A DNA stretch of 64,000 nucleotides from Nephrocerus scutellatus (Eukaryota; Arthropoda; Insecta; Diptera; Pipunculidae), in contig OX352763.1 in NCBI GenBank assembly GCA_947095585.1, forward strand, positions 105,751,908 through 105,815,907, in the 5' to 3' direction. Numbering within the stretch: position 1 is the first letter of the stretch; each line of letters opens with the position of its first letter. The position numbers and the translations under genes were made by a program. The notes below the pieces were generated by a model, which was not told where the DNA came from, ran no database searches, and worked only from the letters and a program-made list of their open reading frames with translations. Positions 1-11,339 of this stretch are shown here, piece by piece.

Positions 1-165
1 GCACATTGCCTGACAACAGAAATGGTCGTGCAGTGTTTACCCCTAATAATAATCGCCAAGTCATCAGCATAGCCAATGGCGATGTAGCCTGATCTGTGTA
101 GATCAACCAAAAAAGATCGTCTATGACCAGTGACCACAGAAGGAGAGAGAGGACTCCTCTTTGAC
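1..165 (-). pseudogene. Non-LTR retrotransposon RT palm fragment (YADD box)
   Basis: Minus-strand reading gives a short RT palm segment, VDLHRSGYIAIGYADD followed by LAIIIRGKHCTTISVVRQC. YADD (at 60-71) is the catalytic box of reverse transcriptase; the surrounding GY(A)-x-GYADDLAI and the hydrophobic stretch after it are typical of insect RNase H-bearing (LOA/I-like) non-LTR elements. The fragment resembles the RT scrap at 58850-59115. It is cut by the window edge and has no intact frame beyond about 40 codons, so it is a relic; the rest may lie upstream of the window. Clade assignment is inference. Confidence 0.7.
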
Positions 166-330
166 CCTCTTTTGACGCATGTGACGCGTGTCGTGGCTGG
201 AAATTCCGCCATGTAAACTGACCAACTTCTTCAATAATAATATTTTTCCACCTTGTTTATGTCCATTGGATTAAGAGAGTTTTAAATTTGCCTACAACAT
301 TAAAAGGAAGGAGTCAAAGGCAATGAAACA

Positions 331-452
331 ACCCATAAAAATTAAAATTTTTCTTGTAAATTCTCTAATCGGGGATAGGTACACAATGTGCAAAGTTTGA
401 ATAAAATCGGATATATTTAAAAAAACAATTTTTACAAAAAGTGTTTCCATAG
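331..452 (-). repeat. TR1 repeat family, end fragment
   Basis: Begins AACCCATAAAAAT and runs through TGTAAATTCTCTAATC and TGAATAAAATCGG to TTTTTACAAAAAGTGTT. These are the end and the first repeat unit of the TR1 family described at 3262-4280, here in the opposite orientation. It abuts the SINE at 453. The preceding stretch 166-330 holds only a short GACGCGTG motif like TR2 and nothing else I recognise. Confidence 0.7.
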
Positions 453-620
453 GCGAACGGCGAATTGAGAAGCTTTCAATGACAAGTTATTACTCTCGGA
501 CGTTTGTCAAACTTTCGCGAGAGGTGGGACACCGTGAAAAATACTTTGGTGTTACGGGGATTCAAACCATGAACCCCCTGCTCAGCAGTCCATGCTCCTA
601 TCTACGGAGCCACGGGTCCC
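453..620 (-). mobile_element. tRNA-derived SINE, 3'-truncated copy
   Basis: On the minus strand this starts with a tRNA-like head: a damaged A box (GTGGCTCCGTAGATAGG) and a B box (GGTTTGAATCC), then a body containing ACCAAAGTATTTTTCACGG and GCTTCTCAATTCGCCGTTCG. The head and body match the complete copy at 62702-62999 nearly base for base. The 3' part (after GCCGTTCG) is missing, being replaced by TR1 sequence. Its 5' end directly abuts retrotransposon family A at 621. SINEs are transcribed by RNA polymerase III from the internal boxes and mobilised by LINE machinery. Confidence 0.8.
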
Positions 621-2432
621 ACTGACCATTGTGTAGTATCAGCTAATTTCTTGTTAGTAAACCACGCAGTTAAAGAAAAAAAAACTCCCAAAAAAACAGT
701 ATGGCAATACGAGAAAGCCAATTGGGACGGCCTTAACAACTTCTTTGGGAGATTTAACTGGTCGCTATTGTGTCGCGATAGCAACGTGGATGCCGACGCT
801 GATGCAATCACAAACATCATTCTTATTGGTATGAGAAAGTTTATCCATTTCAGGAATAAGTCTATCAAACCACAGGATGATGGATGGTAAAGAGGCTTCT
901 AGGATTAGAGATGTATGGCCTCGGTTTTACAAAGCAAACCCTACAGAGGAAAACCGAACAAATTTTCAACTAGCCAGAAATGATTGCAATGTCCATCTTC
1001 GGCGAGTCAAATTCACCTACGACCAAAAATTAAGTCAAAAAATACTACAATGTCCCAAAAAGGTAGCGAAAAGAATCAAAAATACAGCCTCATCGCCCAT
1101 TTTAACGCTCATTTATAATGACACTCCAGTTGTCAACTCTTAAGACAAAGCCAATCTGTTTGCTGCACATTTTGCAGCTAGCTCCACGCTTCCAGATTGT
1201 GCATTGATACCGCGTGCACCCCCGAGTATTGAACACTCTATGGGACAGATCTTCATTCGTATACTCGTGTAGTTGCTTGAGTTTTAAACGATCTCAACAT
1301 TCACAAATCCGCTCGGCCAGATGGTATTTCCCCATTAGTTCTGAAGAGGTGTTCTTCCAAGCTGGCATTACCAGCTCTTTTAGTGTCGATGATAAACTGC
1401 TTCATTGGACAGCTTCTAGTCTTTTGTACCGCTCAATTCAAGTTGTATTGAATGGTTTCAACTCTTAAGTATATCACATAAATACTGGAGTTCCTCAGGG
1501 CTCTGTTTTGTCCCCGACACTCTTTCTCATTCTTATTAATGATCTCTTATCTGTGACTTCTAAACCAATTCTCTCTTTCGCTGACGACACCACTCTCAGC
1601 TTCATATAAAGTTTGAGAAACATCTCTCCACTTCTCATGTGGAACTCAAACAACTACGTATATTAAGCACGTTATATTATAACCTGGACAGCATAAATTG
1701 GGGAGAAAACAATCGAGTAGAATTTAACGCTTCCAAAACCCAATGCTGTCTCCTGTCGTCTAAGCGAATCCCAAATCCCATGCCATTATCCATGAATGGC
1801 ATGTGCATCGAGAAAACTGAAAATCTTGCAATTATCGGTATGTAAGTTAACGACAAGCTTCGTTGGAATGACCACATATTTACCGTCGCCAGAAAATGTT
1901 TAGGTTTTCTAACCCGGTGCAAGAAATATTTCATTCCGTCTAATCTGGTTACTAGCTACAAGGCTTTTATTCGCCCTAAACTTGAGTACAATTGGTGCGC
2001 CTAAAACTACGTTGCATCAGCTAGATAGAATACAAAATCGTGCCATAAGAACCTTTCCTTGAACACCGTAGAAACATTTCCTGCTTGTCACTGTTTTATC
2101 GCTACTTCCACCAGTGGTGCTCAAAAGAAATAGTCAGCTACATGTCACCTCTCCTTGAATTCAACCGCAATACTCGTGACACTCTAAATGGTCAACATTT
2201 TACCCTCAAGTCCATCTTCGGACGTACAGTTAAGTTCAGGAATTCTGTCTTCAGTGGTACAAGACGTATGTGGAATGCTCTGCCTTCCCACATCACTATA
2301 TGATCCGCAGGCATTCAAAACACAAGCTCATAGACATCTCCTCTTTTCTCCTCCTTTTCCTTAACGCCCATGTTGTCCCAAGCATATAGCCGCGCATTAT
2401 AAGGGTACGTGCGCGAATTAAAAAAAAATTGG
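621..2432 (+). pseudogene. Non-LTR retrotransposon family A, decayed copy 1 (EN end + RT)
   Basis: Several frames in order give the end of the endonuclease (TDHCVVSANF), the EN-RT linker (about 650-1145), then RT: GVPQGSVL boxes read near 1485-1530 and the catalytic FADD box (SFADDTTLSF) at about 1573-1602, followed by VEFNASKTQCCLLSSKR and a C-terminal part ending TRRMWNALPS near 2300. Many stops and frameshifts separate the pieces, so it is dead. It ends with a short poly(A) (AATTAAAAAAAAATT) at about 2416-2432. The SINE abuts its 5' side. Closely related copies are at 26348-27306, 30860-32560 and 56715-57050. Family type (APE-type, CR1/jockey group, no RNase H seen) is inferred from motifs. 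Confidence 0.85.
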
Positions 2433-3262
2433 TATCCTTGGAAGAAACCTGCAACACCAGACGCATCCAAAATAAAATTTCGCAGTAATTGTTTAGAAAT
2501 TCAATTAAATTCTCTACTTACGTGTATTGAAAGTCTTGTTGAACATTTCTAATCCCAAGATTGTCTGCTTTAGACTATAACTCATATCACTTACATGTTC
2601 CAAAGTGTCTCCGTATATTGGGTGTACATTCCCTGCTTGATCAGACTGTTGGCGATTAGATAATGTGACGAAGTTGTAGGACAACGAATCGACCACAACA
2701 GCGATTGCAAAGTGGGCACTTTATCTTGCAGCAGTGCCTCAACATGTGGCGTGGAAGGTGGCAAACCAAGAAGTAATTTCCAACAGACACCAAAGCAATA
2801 CTGTACAGCACACAATATTTGTGTTGTAACTTTGCTAGAAACACAAATATCCGTCACAGAGAGAATGTCAATGAGCGCATCCACGAGCAGCAGATATTTA
2901 AGTTTATCCAGTGTACAGAGAATGAATGTCCATCCAATTTGGATTCATGTTGAAACTTTGAACATCGGCCAATGCCAATGAGTAGAATTTTGGTCGAATG
3001 TCTGTAACAAGAGTAAGAGTGTTAATGGTAGAATTCAAAAACTTAAAAGAAGTCCAACCCGCTTACTTTTTGAATATTCTGATGAAAGTTTGCGAAACTT
3101 CTCTTCGATATCCTTCCGACAGAAGTATAGATATATCTTTGTCGGAAACCTTTCGATTGCCGTCAAGCGTGCTAACGCTGAAAGGATTCCAGCGAACTTG
3201 CATTCATCGAAACCAGCCACACAGTCCTTTATTATTTGGTAATAATCGCCAAAATATCTGTT
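2430..3262 (-). pseudogene. Host-gene fragment: four exons, three introns, broken
   Basis: I do not recognise the protein. On the minus strand exon a (3262-3067) reads NRYFGDYYQIIKDCVAGF and on to KLSSEYSK; a 65-bp intron (3066-3002) has donor GTAAGC and acceptor TTGTTACAG; exon b (3001-2595) reads IRPKFYSLALADVQSF, later [15 protein letters not shown] and [19 protein letters not shown]; then donor GTAAGT; exon c (2574-2522) reads LKQTILGLEMFNKTFNT; a 73-bp intron (2521-2449) ends GTGTTGCAG; exon d starts RFFQGYQ. Reading phase is kept across each junction. Defects: a +1 shift in exon b near 2915, an intron between b and c of only 20 bp (2594-2575), and truncation by family A poly(A) at 2430 and by TR1 at 3262. 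Real coding origin is strongly suggested; identity is unknown. Confidence 0.65.
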
Positions 3263-4280
3263 TTTTAAATTCTCTATATTAACTTCACTTCCCCGTGTGT
3301 TTGTGGGTTTGTGGGTTTGTGGATTTGTCTGTCATGGAATCTTGCGATCCATTTTTAACCCACTTCACAAAGTCCTATTTTATTGAAATACACACATGCA
3401 TATCTCCGATGACAACACTTTCTATTAAAATTTGAGGACCCTCGGGCCACGGGGTCGGTGGGCTCCCCTACAAATATTTTACAAAATTTTACTCGATTTT
3501 CTTCAAATTTTATACACATGTGTATCTCCAATAGACAACACTTTTTGTAAAAATTTTGGAGAACCCCGGGCCCGGGTTCGTGGGGCCCCATAACTTTTTT
3601 TAAAAAAAATTATCCCGATTTTCGTCAAATTTAACACACATGTATATCTCCGATAGACAACACTTTTTGTAAAAAATTTGGAAACCCGGGCCCGGGTTTG
3701 TTGGGTCCCATAACTTTTTTTAAAAAAATTAACCCGATTTTCGTCAAATTTAATACACATGTATATCTCCGATAGACAAGACTTTTTGTAAAAAATTTGA
3801 AGACCCCGGGCACGGGTTCGTGAGGCCCCATAATTTTTTTAAAAAAATAACCCGATTTTCTTCAAATTTAATACACATTTAATACACATGTAAACAATTT
3901 GGAGACCCCGGGTCTCGGGGTCGTGGGTCCCCAAATTTAAAAAAAAAAAATTAACCCGATTTTCTTTAAATTTTATATACGTGTGTATCTCCGATGGGCA
4001 ACACTTTTTGCAAAAATTTTGGAGACAAGGTTGGAGGGTCATGGGGCACCAACAAATTTTTTTAAAAAACTTAAGCCCATTTTTTTTAAATTTTATATAC
4101 GTGTGTATCTCCTATGGACAAAATTTTTTGTAAAGTTTTTGGAGTGAGGCCCTGAGGTCCGAGGGGTGCCCATATACATTTTTTAAAAATTAGCTCGATT
4201 TTCTTAAAATTTTAACACATACCCATCTCCTATTAGAGAATTTACATGAAAAATTGTATTTTTATGGGTTGTTTTTTGTA
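3262..4280 (+). repeat. TR1 tandem-repeat element, complete copy
   Basis: Starts TTTTTTAAATTCTCTATATT, continues TAACTTCACTTCCCCG, then a variable simple repeat (TTTGTGGG type) and TGGAATCTTGCGATC. It then holds about seven direct units of 104-122 bp (cccgattttc-type starts at about 3492, 3614, 3733, 3851, 3955, 4075, 4194), each with a CACATGTGTATCTCC core and a GGGCCCGGG/GGGGCCCC segment. It ends with CTCCTATTAGAGAATTTACA and TTTTTATGGGTTGTTTTTT. The two ends contain an inverted TAAATTCTCTA/TAGAGAATTTA pair. No coding capacity is convincing: the short frames repeat with the unit. Other copies or fragments: 331-452, 14100-14525, 26176-27705, 37790-37905, 49013-49625. Confidence 0.85.
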
Positions 4281-4289
4281 TTTTCTTTT

Positions 4290-4640
4290 TTCCACGCTTC
4301 ACACGCGCCACACACCACTTGCGACAAACGCGGGATATCATAATTGGCCCCTGACATTGAGCAGCTCACAAAACTTCAGCCCTATAGGTTTTGCGGCAGG
4401 TGGCTAAAAAAGATCCCAAAAAATGAGAAAATGGCGCTATTTCAACACATCACACGCGCCACATGCGAAACGCGACACGCGTCATACCGAACATACACTG
4501 AATATACAAAATACTATTTTGGACTTAGATACTCAGACAACTTCAGCTCTCTAGGTCGTGTGGAATGTGGTTCAAAAGGACCTCAAAGTAGTCGAAAGTA
4601 CAGAAAAAAAGTGGCCAAGTCAAGTTAAATAAAAGTTTTT
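4290..4640. repeat. TR2 repeat ('ACGCG' family), fragment
   Basis: Contains strings such as CACACGCGCCACATGCG, CGCGACACGCGTCATACC and an end segment AAAGGACCTCAAAG followed by AAGTCAAGTTAAATAAAAG. The same parts, reverse-complemented, occur in the array at 52560-53450, and short pieces at 170-200 and 56390-56460. Two diverged units of about 165 bp can be recognised. The open frame at 4344-4628 is a by-product of the repeat, not a gene. Confidence 0.7.
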
Positions 4641-6990
4641 AATATTAACAGTGAGTGCAGTATAACTGTTTGTTTAGTAGCTAACTGTCCAGTAAGTTCT
4701 ATATAAGCTTAAAGAAACATCGTATACCTCACGGATCGTAATTGGGATCATTATAATTTCTTGCATTACTTATGAATCACATAAATAAATTTGTACGATG
4801 TATTTAAGTGAATAAAAATTCCAGCTTTAAACTCCTTCAGAAGCAGCACTTTAAATCTCCTCCTTCTACACCATCATCGCGTAACAATTTTCTTGCCGCT
4901 CCTTCATAAAGTAATGTCTGCCTCCTTCTCCCTTACCTACATTCAGTAGCCGACCGTCCACCATTGCTCGAACAAACGAAAACGGGTGAAACTCTCTGAC
5001 AGCTACTTATAACACGAAAAGAAGGCAAAATAAGAAGGACATTTTAATGGAGCCACTCTCGCAACCCCTTTGACAATGTCCGGCCATTACTGATGCCTCC
5101 TCTGGCAGGCACTTTCTCTTTCCGCATTTCCTCAAAACAAAATGCGCTAATCATTTGGTTTGTGGGCTTTTGCGGGTTGGTTACCTACTTCTGCCATAAA
5201 GTTTGTGAAGATGAAGCGACGACAGCCGTACGGCCGGCCGGCAAGCGACGATGGTGATGGCTGCCTGATGGGCCTGACGCTCAGAAAATTCTCTGCTAAC
5301 TGTTATACCCGCCGTACGCTAAGTAGCACTCTTGAACTTTGATTTCCTCCTTGGATGCGTACTCCTCGTAAATATGTGTGTGTATTTGTAATGTGTGTGA
5401 GCATGTGTATCTGATAAGAGTGTTGCTCATGCCAGAATGATGATGACGACGACGACGACTCCATTCGAAATGAGCCTAATTAGGTTTCGAGCGACGAAAC
5501 AAAACAAAAATCGGTCATGAAGGAAATCCTTGCTTGCCTTATAGTGTTCTGTTGTGTTGTATTGCCGGTGTATGTAGGAAAAGGACTCCCGTGCGGATAA
5601 GCTGCACGTGTGATATAAGCCACTTCTGAATGGTGCGGCGGGACTCCATTAAAACGATACACCGCGGTCGCATGCAACTTTCAGTCGTCGCCGAGTTATC
5701 TAAACAAAGTGAAAGGACCTCAACACATACTCATACAGTTGCAAATATGGAATGCAATATACTTATATAATATTACAGAGCGTATAGCAAAAAAAAAGTC
5801 GCAGCCAACACAGCAATGCGATGTGTGGCTTTGTTTGCATCCGAGAGCAAGTTGGTGCTTGGTGGGGTGACGCGTGGTGTGAGCTTCAGGTGCTTCAGCA
5901 AAGTAGCTTAGACTGTTGTCGCCCGTCAACAACCCCTGATGTACCTGCATACACATGTAAAGAATAGTACTCCAGCAGTAAATATGTTTTTAAGCCTAAG
6001 AGGCCTAATTAGCTGACGTGAAATCGCACTCGTGTCGCCGCACAGAGTACACGTCCCGTACCGAAATCCGCATACACTATTTGTCCTCTCTTCTTCCTTT
6101 TTTCACTGCATATACGTAACTGATGTTTTTTGGTCGTAGTTTTTGCCTATTGTTGCACTCGATACTCATAAGTGGCAAACGCTCGACTCCGCGGCGACTG
6201 TGACGGTGGACTAACATTCTCTCCTGTGCACTGCGGTAGCTTGCAAATAATCGCTGGGGAAAACCATTACGGATATGCAAAATGTAGCGCAAACAAATTA
6301 AAAAAAAAAAAAACACCGGCCCATGGGCTGAGCCATGAGCTATGCCGCACAAAGCGTGCGGCGGTGATGGCAATTACGTTCTACGCAAACAACAACTAAA
6401 CAGCATTAGTGGCATCAGTGTCGTTCTATTTGTCGCACGCCGGGTGCGTATACCATCTCAGGAGTCCTTCATCGATCTATCCGTCCATCCATCCATGATT
6501 GCACGCATCAGTTACATCACTTCCACACATAACCACACCACTCCACAACAGAGCGCGGTAGGGTTTCTCGCGCGCTATGATGCGGCGCTGATGCATTCCT
6601 CTGATCAACCAATCATCGCAGTTAACGTCACGAAACTATACTTCAACAACATTATACACACCACCATACTGCCTGTCACTAAACATATACATATTCCATG
6701 CACTATGCAGAGAGGTGCAACAACAACAACAACTGTAGTAGGCTCTGTACATCAGGGCTGCCAGCAAAATAATTATGGCTGCCATCGCGTGGTTTTATTA
6801 TTTCATTGTGAGTACTTTGCTTTGTTTTGCTTTTTTTCTGTTAACCCCATGTCGAGCCAAAGCTATTTTTATACCTTCAACGGTAGATACAAGTAGGTAC
6901 GTATGTATGTAGTTAAGTGTATTGGTGCGACTGGAGTTGCATTTGTGTCACCTAATGCATCCAGTGTCGTAATGGATGTGTTAGACTGAT
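4641..6990. other. Unique non-coding DNA
   Basis: No element motif and no credible gene. Contains triplet runs (GATGATGACGACGACGACG near 5439, CAACAACAACAAC near 6720), GT-rich stretches near 5380 and an A13 run near 6301. The frame at 6342-6896 (184 codons) has no recognisable domain, lies over low-complexity sequence and shows no splice or codon support. Could be intron or intergenic regulatory DNA. Confidence 0.5.
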
Positions 6991-7139
6991 GATAAAGAAG
7001 CTCCAGAATGGAAAATTGATTGATTTTTTTTTGTTCGCTTTTTTTGTTCTCCCATTTTATTTACTTTTGCAGAAAATGGTTGGTGATTTTTTCTCATGGG
7101 AGTCTGTGGAATATAATCGGTATTCAAAGCCAACTCTGA

Positions 7140-8095
7140 CACTGAGCTATTTAAGCGCAAAGCTAATAAAGATTACTTCACTTGCCAACGCATGTTCAGC
7201 AAAACGTGGCGAATAAACCCGCGAATGACTCTTTTGCTATATCAAAGCATTATCAGATACAGACTCTCATACGCAGCCTTGATATCGTGGCCAAAACAGA
7301 GCAATCTACGAAACGCTCAAAACTAAATAAAATTCGGAGACTAATTTGTCTAAGTGCAACAGGTGTGATAACGACTTGTCAAACGGCAGCTCTTGAAAAG
7401 CTCCAGGGACCGCCACCACTTCATTTATACATCAAAAGTGAAGCTGGAAAGAGAGTCATTACACTTAATATAACTAACCAAAAAAAGCTAATAGACCAGG
7501 ACATAAAACCATGACTAACAAAGTGAACATAGAGAGTGGAATTGTCCTTCAATCCGACTCAACGATAAAAACAACTAATTTCCAAAGGAACTTAACCAAT
7601 AAGAATACCAGAACGAAATCAAGTCAAAAATATCATAAACAACCTTCCTTATCATGCTTCTATATGGTACCTAGGTGGTTCAAAAACAGATACAGGGACG
7701 GAGCAGGAGTATTCGGACACAGAACCGCAATATGAATACCCCTAGGAAAATTCCCAATCGTTTTCCGGGCAGAAACAACAGTCATAGAAGCCTGTACCAT
7801 TGAATTCATTAAAAGAAGATATAGAAGAACCGAGATCCAAATGATGGCCGACAGCCAGACCGCATACCCAGCATTAAAAAGCCCTGTTTCTAACTCCAAA
7901 ACAACGTGGAGCTGCTACTGCCACTTAAACTAACTGGCCAAAACCAAAAAGATATCCCTAATGTGGTCTCTCGGCCATTCATGCATATAAGGGAACGAGG
8001 CAGCAAGAGAAGGCGCAGAAGGAATTTTCACCGGCCCCGAACTAAGCATTGCCCATTCTACAAGCCAACTCAAGAACAAAATAAATGAGTTAGTA
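7140..8095 (+). pseudogene. RNase H-bearing non-LTR retrotransposon, 3' part, decayed
   Basis: Read through several frameshifts and stops, the plus strand gives the post-RT region (MTLLLYQSIIRYRLSYAALI, then TAALEKLQGPPPLHLYIKS at about 7386-7440) and a type-I RNase H domain: FRAETTVIEACTIEFIKRRY at about 7767, MADSQTAYPALKS at about 7840, HLN-LAKTKKI, then LMWSLGHSCI and GNEAA near 7960-8010. The acidic E and D positions of RNase H are still visible. It matches the better copy at 25250-26025 closely. The upstream RT is absent. In the family, RNase H removes template RNA during target-primed reverse transcription. Confidence 0.85.
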
Positions 8096-8304
8096 AATGC
8101 CGCCGTCAGAAGATAGAAATGAAAAAAAAAAAAGAGCAGGGTAGGCTGTGTCGGAGACACGGCCGTGGGTTTTGAGCGTGACAACGTCTGTCCGGGACGA
8201 AAGAAAAGAAAACAAAGATCTTATTGTCTGTGGGACATAAACACGGACGGATATATAAAAAATATATTTTTTCTTTACTAAAAACAAGTCCTACGACTTG
8301 CACC

Positions 8305-10935
8305 GTAGCTCATCACATACATCATCATCACATCACATTATATATAAATTATTTATAAGCTAATTTTAATGTTCATAACCACTAGCTTTGAAGTTGCTGC
8401 ATATTGCATATTACTGCCCAAACACAGTAATGGAACTTTTGGTTTCAACTCATAAATAATTTGAGTAGTTTTAAATTAAATTAGAAGAGATAAGTGGTGA
8501 GAAGTGCTGCCCATGCTTCGAAATGGTATGGTAAGAATGTCACTTTGAAACACGCAGGCCAATTATTTCTCATTAAATTTCTTTTGCATTGTTCTCTTAT
8601 TTCTGTAAATGATCGAATAATTACTTTGAACCGATGCTTAACGCTATGTATGATATTTGATGGTTTACTCAATGGTCGATGGTAGATTCATTGTTCAGTG
8701 GCAGATATCCAACTTACGATCGAACATCTCTTCTTTGACTGAGAGACTGGCATTTTTATAATGTTAAATTTAGCTTCATTTTTATATAAAAAAAATCTGC
8801 GTTTAAAATGATTTTTTGTAGAAGATTATTACTTAAATATATTAAAGCTAATATCTGCAATACAAGGAAATATTGTTTAATGTAAAAACAAAAAATAAAT
8901 TACTGTAATACTTTTAATAATAATTAAAAAATGCAGAAACCATTCAAACTTTTGTGCACAAAATGCCAAACAACACTGAAATGAAAATTTCTAAATATAG
9001 TCTTCTCTAGGCGATTCTCAAATTTTCAAGTACGGTACGCAGAGCAGAGCTCTGATAGAAAATGAACAGAGACTATACTATCACTACGGCTGCGGTATAT
9101 TACAGAACGAGCAAGGAAAGTGGAGTTTATGGATGAGCACTTTTCTGCAAGTCATGTACGCTATTTTTCACGCGTCCAAACCGGTTTTTTTTTTCTAAAT
9201 CGAGAGAGAAGCAGAAATGTGAGAATGTGTGTTCGCTGTGACTGCAGTAAATAACAAAGAAATGAATTTTTTAACGCGTCCAAACCGGTTTTTCTGCTAA
9301 ATCGAGAGAGTAGCAGAAATCACAAACGACAAACTAAAGAGAATTCTTGCTCATGCGTAATGTGTTCGCTAAGATTGTAGTAAATAACAAAAGACGTTTA
9401 TATCATAACATAACTAGTGTTGTTATGGGCTACTTTCGAGGCTAGTTTATAGCGTACGAAACAGTCGCTTTCGGCTATGGGCGCGTGAAAAAGAACTAAG
9501 TAGCTTCGCAGCTTGTGCTGCACAAAAAATGGCAGGCAGTCGGTATGCACGAAATTGCGGCTATATTTTGAACCGACTAACAGTCTGCTTGTAGGGCGAC
9601 AATTTGACATTTACATTTTGCTATTTGCATCCAATTTTAAGTAGCTGCGTAAACTGCGCAGTCGATTTTTCTTTAATGCATTGGCTGAAAAGTGAATTTT
9701 TGACCAACATGCAGCATAAACTGCGCAGCGACTGAATTCTTGACCGCAGCCTACTACTGCATATGTTTGTTTCGTTCTGCTCTGCTTGATTGTATGTTAT
9801 TGAAACCACATACATGATCGTCAATCACATCACATACAACGAAAAAATAATTTATAAGCTGATTTAAATGTTCATAACAATTTATTGTGAGGTGGGTACA
9901 TATTAAATATATCATATAACTGCACAAACACAGTAATGCAGTTGCGTCGATAGTAGTAGGAGAAGTAAGAGCTGTTAAAAATTATCTTTTATATTTTTTT
10001 TCCTTATTTATATATAGTAAACTATCAGTAAAAAGGGATGTTTATAGTTAATATATATAGATAATATGAATTAAACGATTATAATTCGGAAAGATGGGAT
10101 TTCGTTTTGTGAAAATCTGTGCTTAAAATGATTTTTTGTAGAAGATTATTACTTAAATATATTAAAGCTAATATCTGCAATACAAGGAAATATTGTTTAA
10201 TGTAAATAACAAAAAATAAATTACTGTAATACTTTTTATAATAATTAAAAAATGCGAAAACCATTCAAACTTTTATGCACAAAATGCCAAACGACACTGA
10301 AATGAAAATTTCTAAATATAGTCTTCTCTAGGCGATTCTAAAATTTTCAAGTACGGTACGCCTTCTTGATAATAAAACATTAACCGTGACCACAACAGTG
10401 TGAGCATTCTGTTGATCACAACAGTGGACATTTAACATTTGACTTTTTGAACATGCACCCCTTGTAGTGAGACGTTGTCACGTTAAAAATTTCTATATAA
10501 TAATTTGGTTTCAACTCATAAATAATTTGAGTAGTTTTAAATTAAATAAGAAGAGAATATTAGTGAGTACTGAGTAGTGCTGCCCATACTTCGAAATGGT
10601 ATGGTAAGATTGTCGCTTTCAAACATGCTGGCCAATTATTTCTCATTAATTTTCTTTTGCATTGTTCTCTTATTTCTGTAACTTATAGTAGTATTCTTTT
10701 CTGTTACACGACCAAACACGAGAGCACTCACTCACAATGTTGATAGAAAGAGTAGAGCAGAGCACTGATAGGAAAATGAACAGAGACTATACTATCACTA
10801 CGGCTGCGGTAAAGAATTAAGTAGCTTCGCAGCTTGTGCTGCACAAAAAATGGCAGGCAGTCGGTATGCACGAAATTGCGGCTATATTTTGAACCGACTT
10901 ACCGTCTGTCTGTAGGGCGACAATTTGACTTAAAT
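8305..10935. repeat. Rearranged duplicated repeat block (two versions)
   Basis: Six modules occur twice in direct orientation. First set: 8305-8375, ~8405-8430, 8445-8590, 8790-9040, 9045-9105, 9488-9610. Second set: 9815-9880, ~9925-9945, 10505-10682, 10110-10357, 10745-10812, 10812-10930. The best pair (8790-9040 with 10110-10357) is almost identical for about 240 bp. One module has changed place (the GGTTTCAACTCATAAATAAT segment precedes the long module in the first set and follows it in the second). A related end also appears at about 24080-24135. No protein domain is seen; I treat it as a non-autonomous repeat family or local segmental duplication. Confidence 0.7.
9170..9392. repeat. Two-unit tandem repeat inside the duplicated block
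   Basis: Two direct units begin ACGCGTCCAAACCGGTTTTT at 9170 and 9274 (period about 104 bp) and both continue with CTAAATCGAGAGAG, AGCAGAAAT and GTAAATAACAAA. Confidence 0.75.
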
Positions 10936-10939
10936 TTGA

Positions 10940-11335
10940 TTTAAATTAAACGGAATGAGAAATTGCTTAGTTCCCGAAATTCCAGACCATAATAATCATA
11001 TTCAAGAATTTCCATAACAAGAAGTCTTAAGCCGGAACTATAATGTAATTTCATCTCTTTACGCTAGTGTCAAAACCCAACGATTAAATGAGCGAATACA
11101 ATGAAAATGTATGCTGCGCCCATAATAGCGTTCGCAATACTTTCGTTACTTTGCCAATCGATTAGATGTGCGATTAGGGCGAGCGCATTTTCTTAAGAAA
11201 ACTTGACAGTTGTCATATGTTATTTCGTCGAGGTGACAAAACTACATTATGGTCGGATGAGAAACTTTAGAATCTTTGGAAAGCATTTCGTCGGATTTTG
11301 ACTTTAACGTAAGGGAGCGAAATTGCATTATAGTT
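10940..11335. other. AT-rich stretch, nothing recognised
   Basis: Contains degenerate pieces of the following 118-bp unit (TTTCCATAACAAGAAGTCTTA near 11009) but no gene or defined element. Confidence 0.4.
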
Positions 11336-11339
11336 TAGC

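Noticed and set aside
6342..6896. 184-codon plus-strand open frame
   Set aside because: No recognisable domain, runs over CAA repeats and low-complexity sequence, no splice or codon support.
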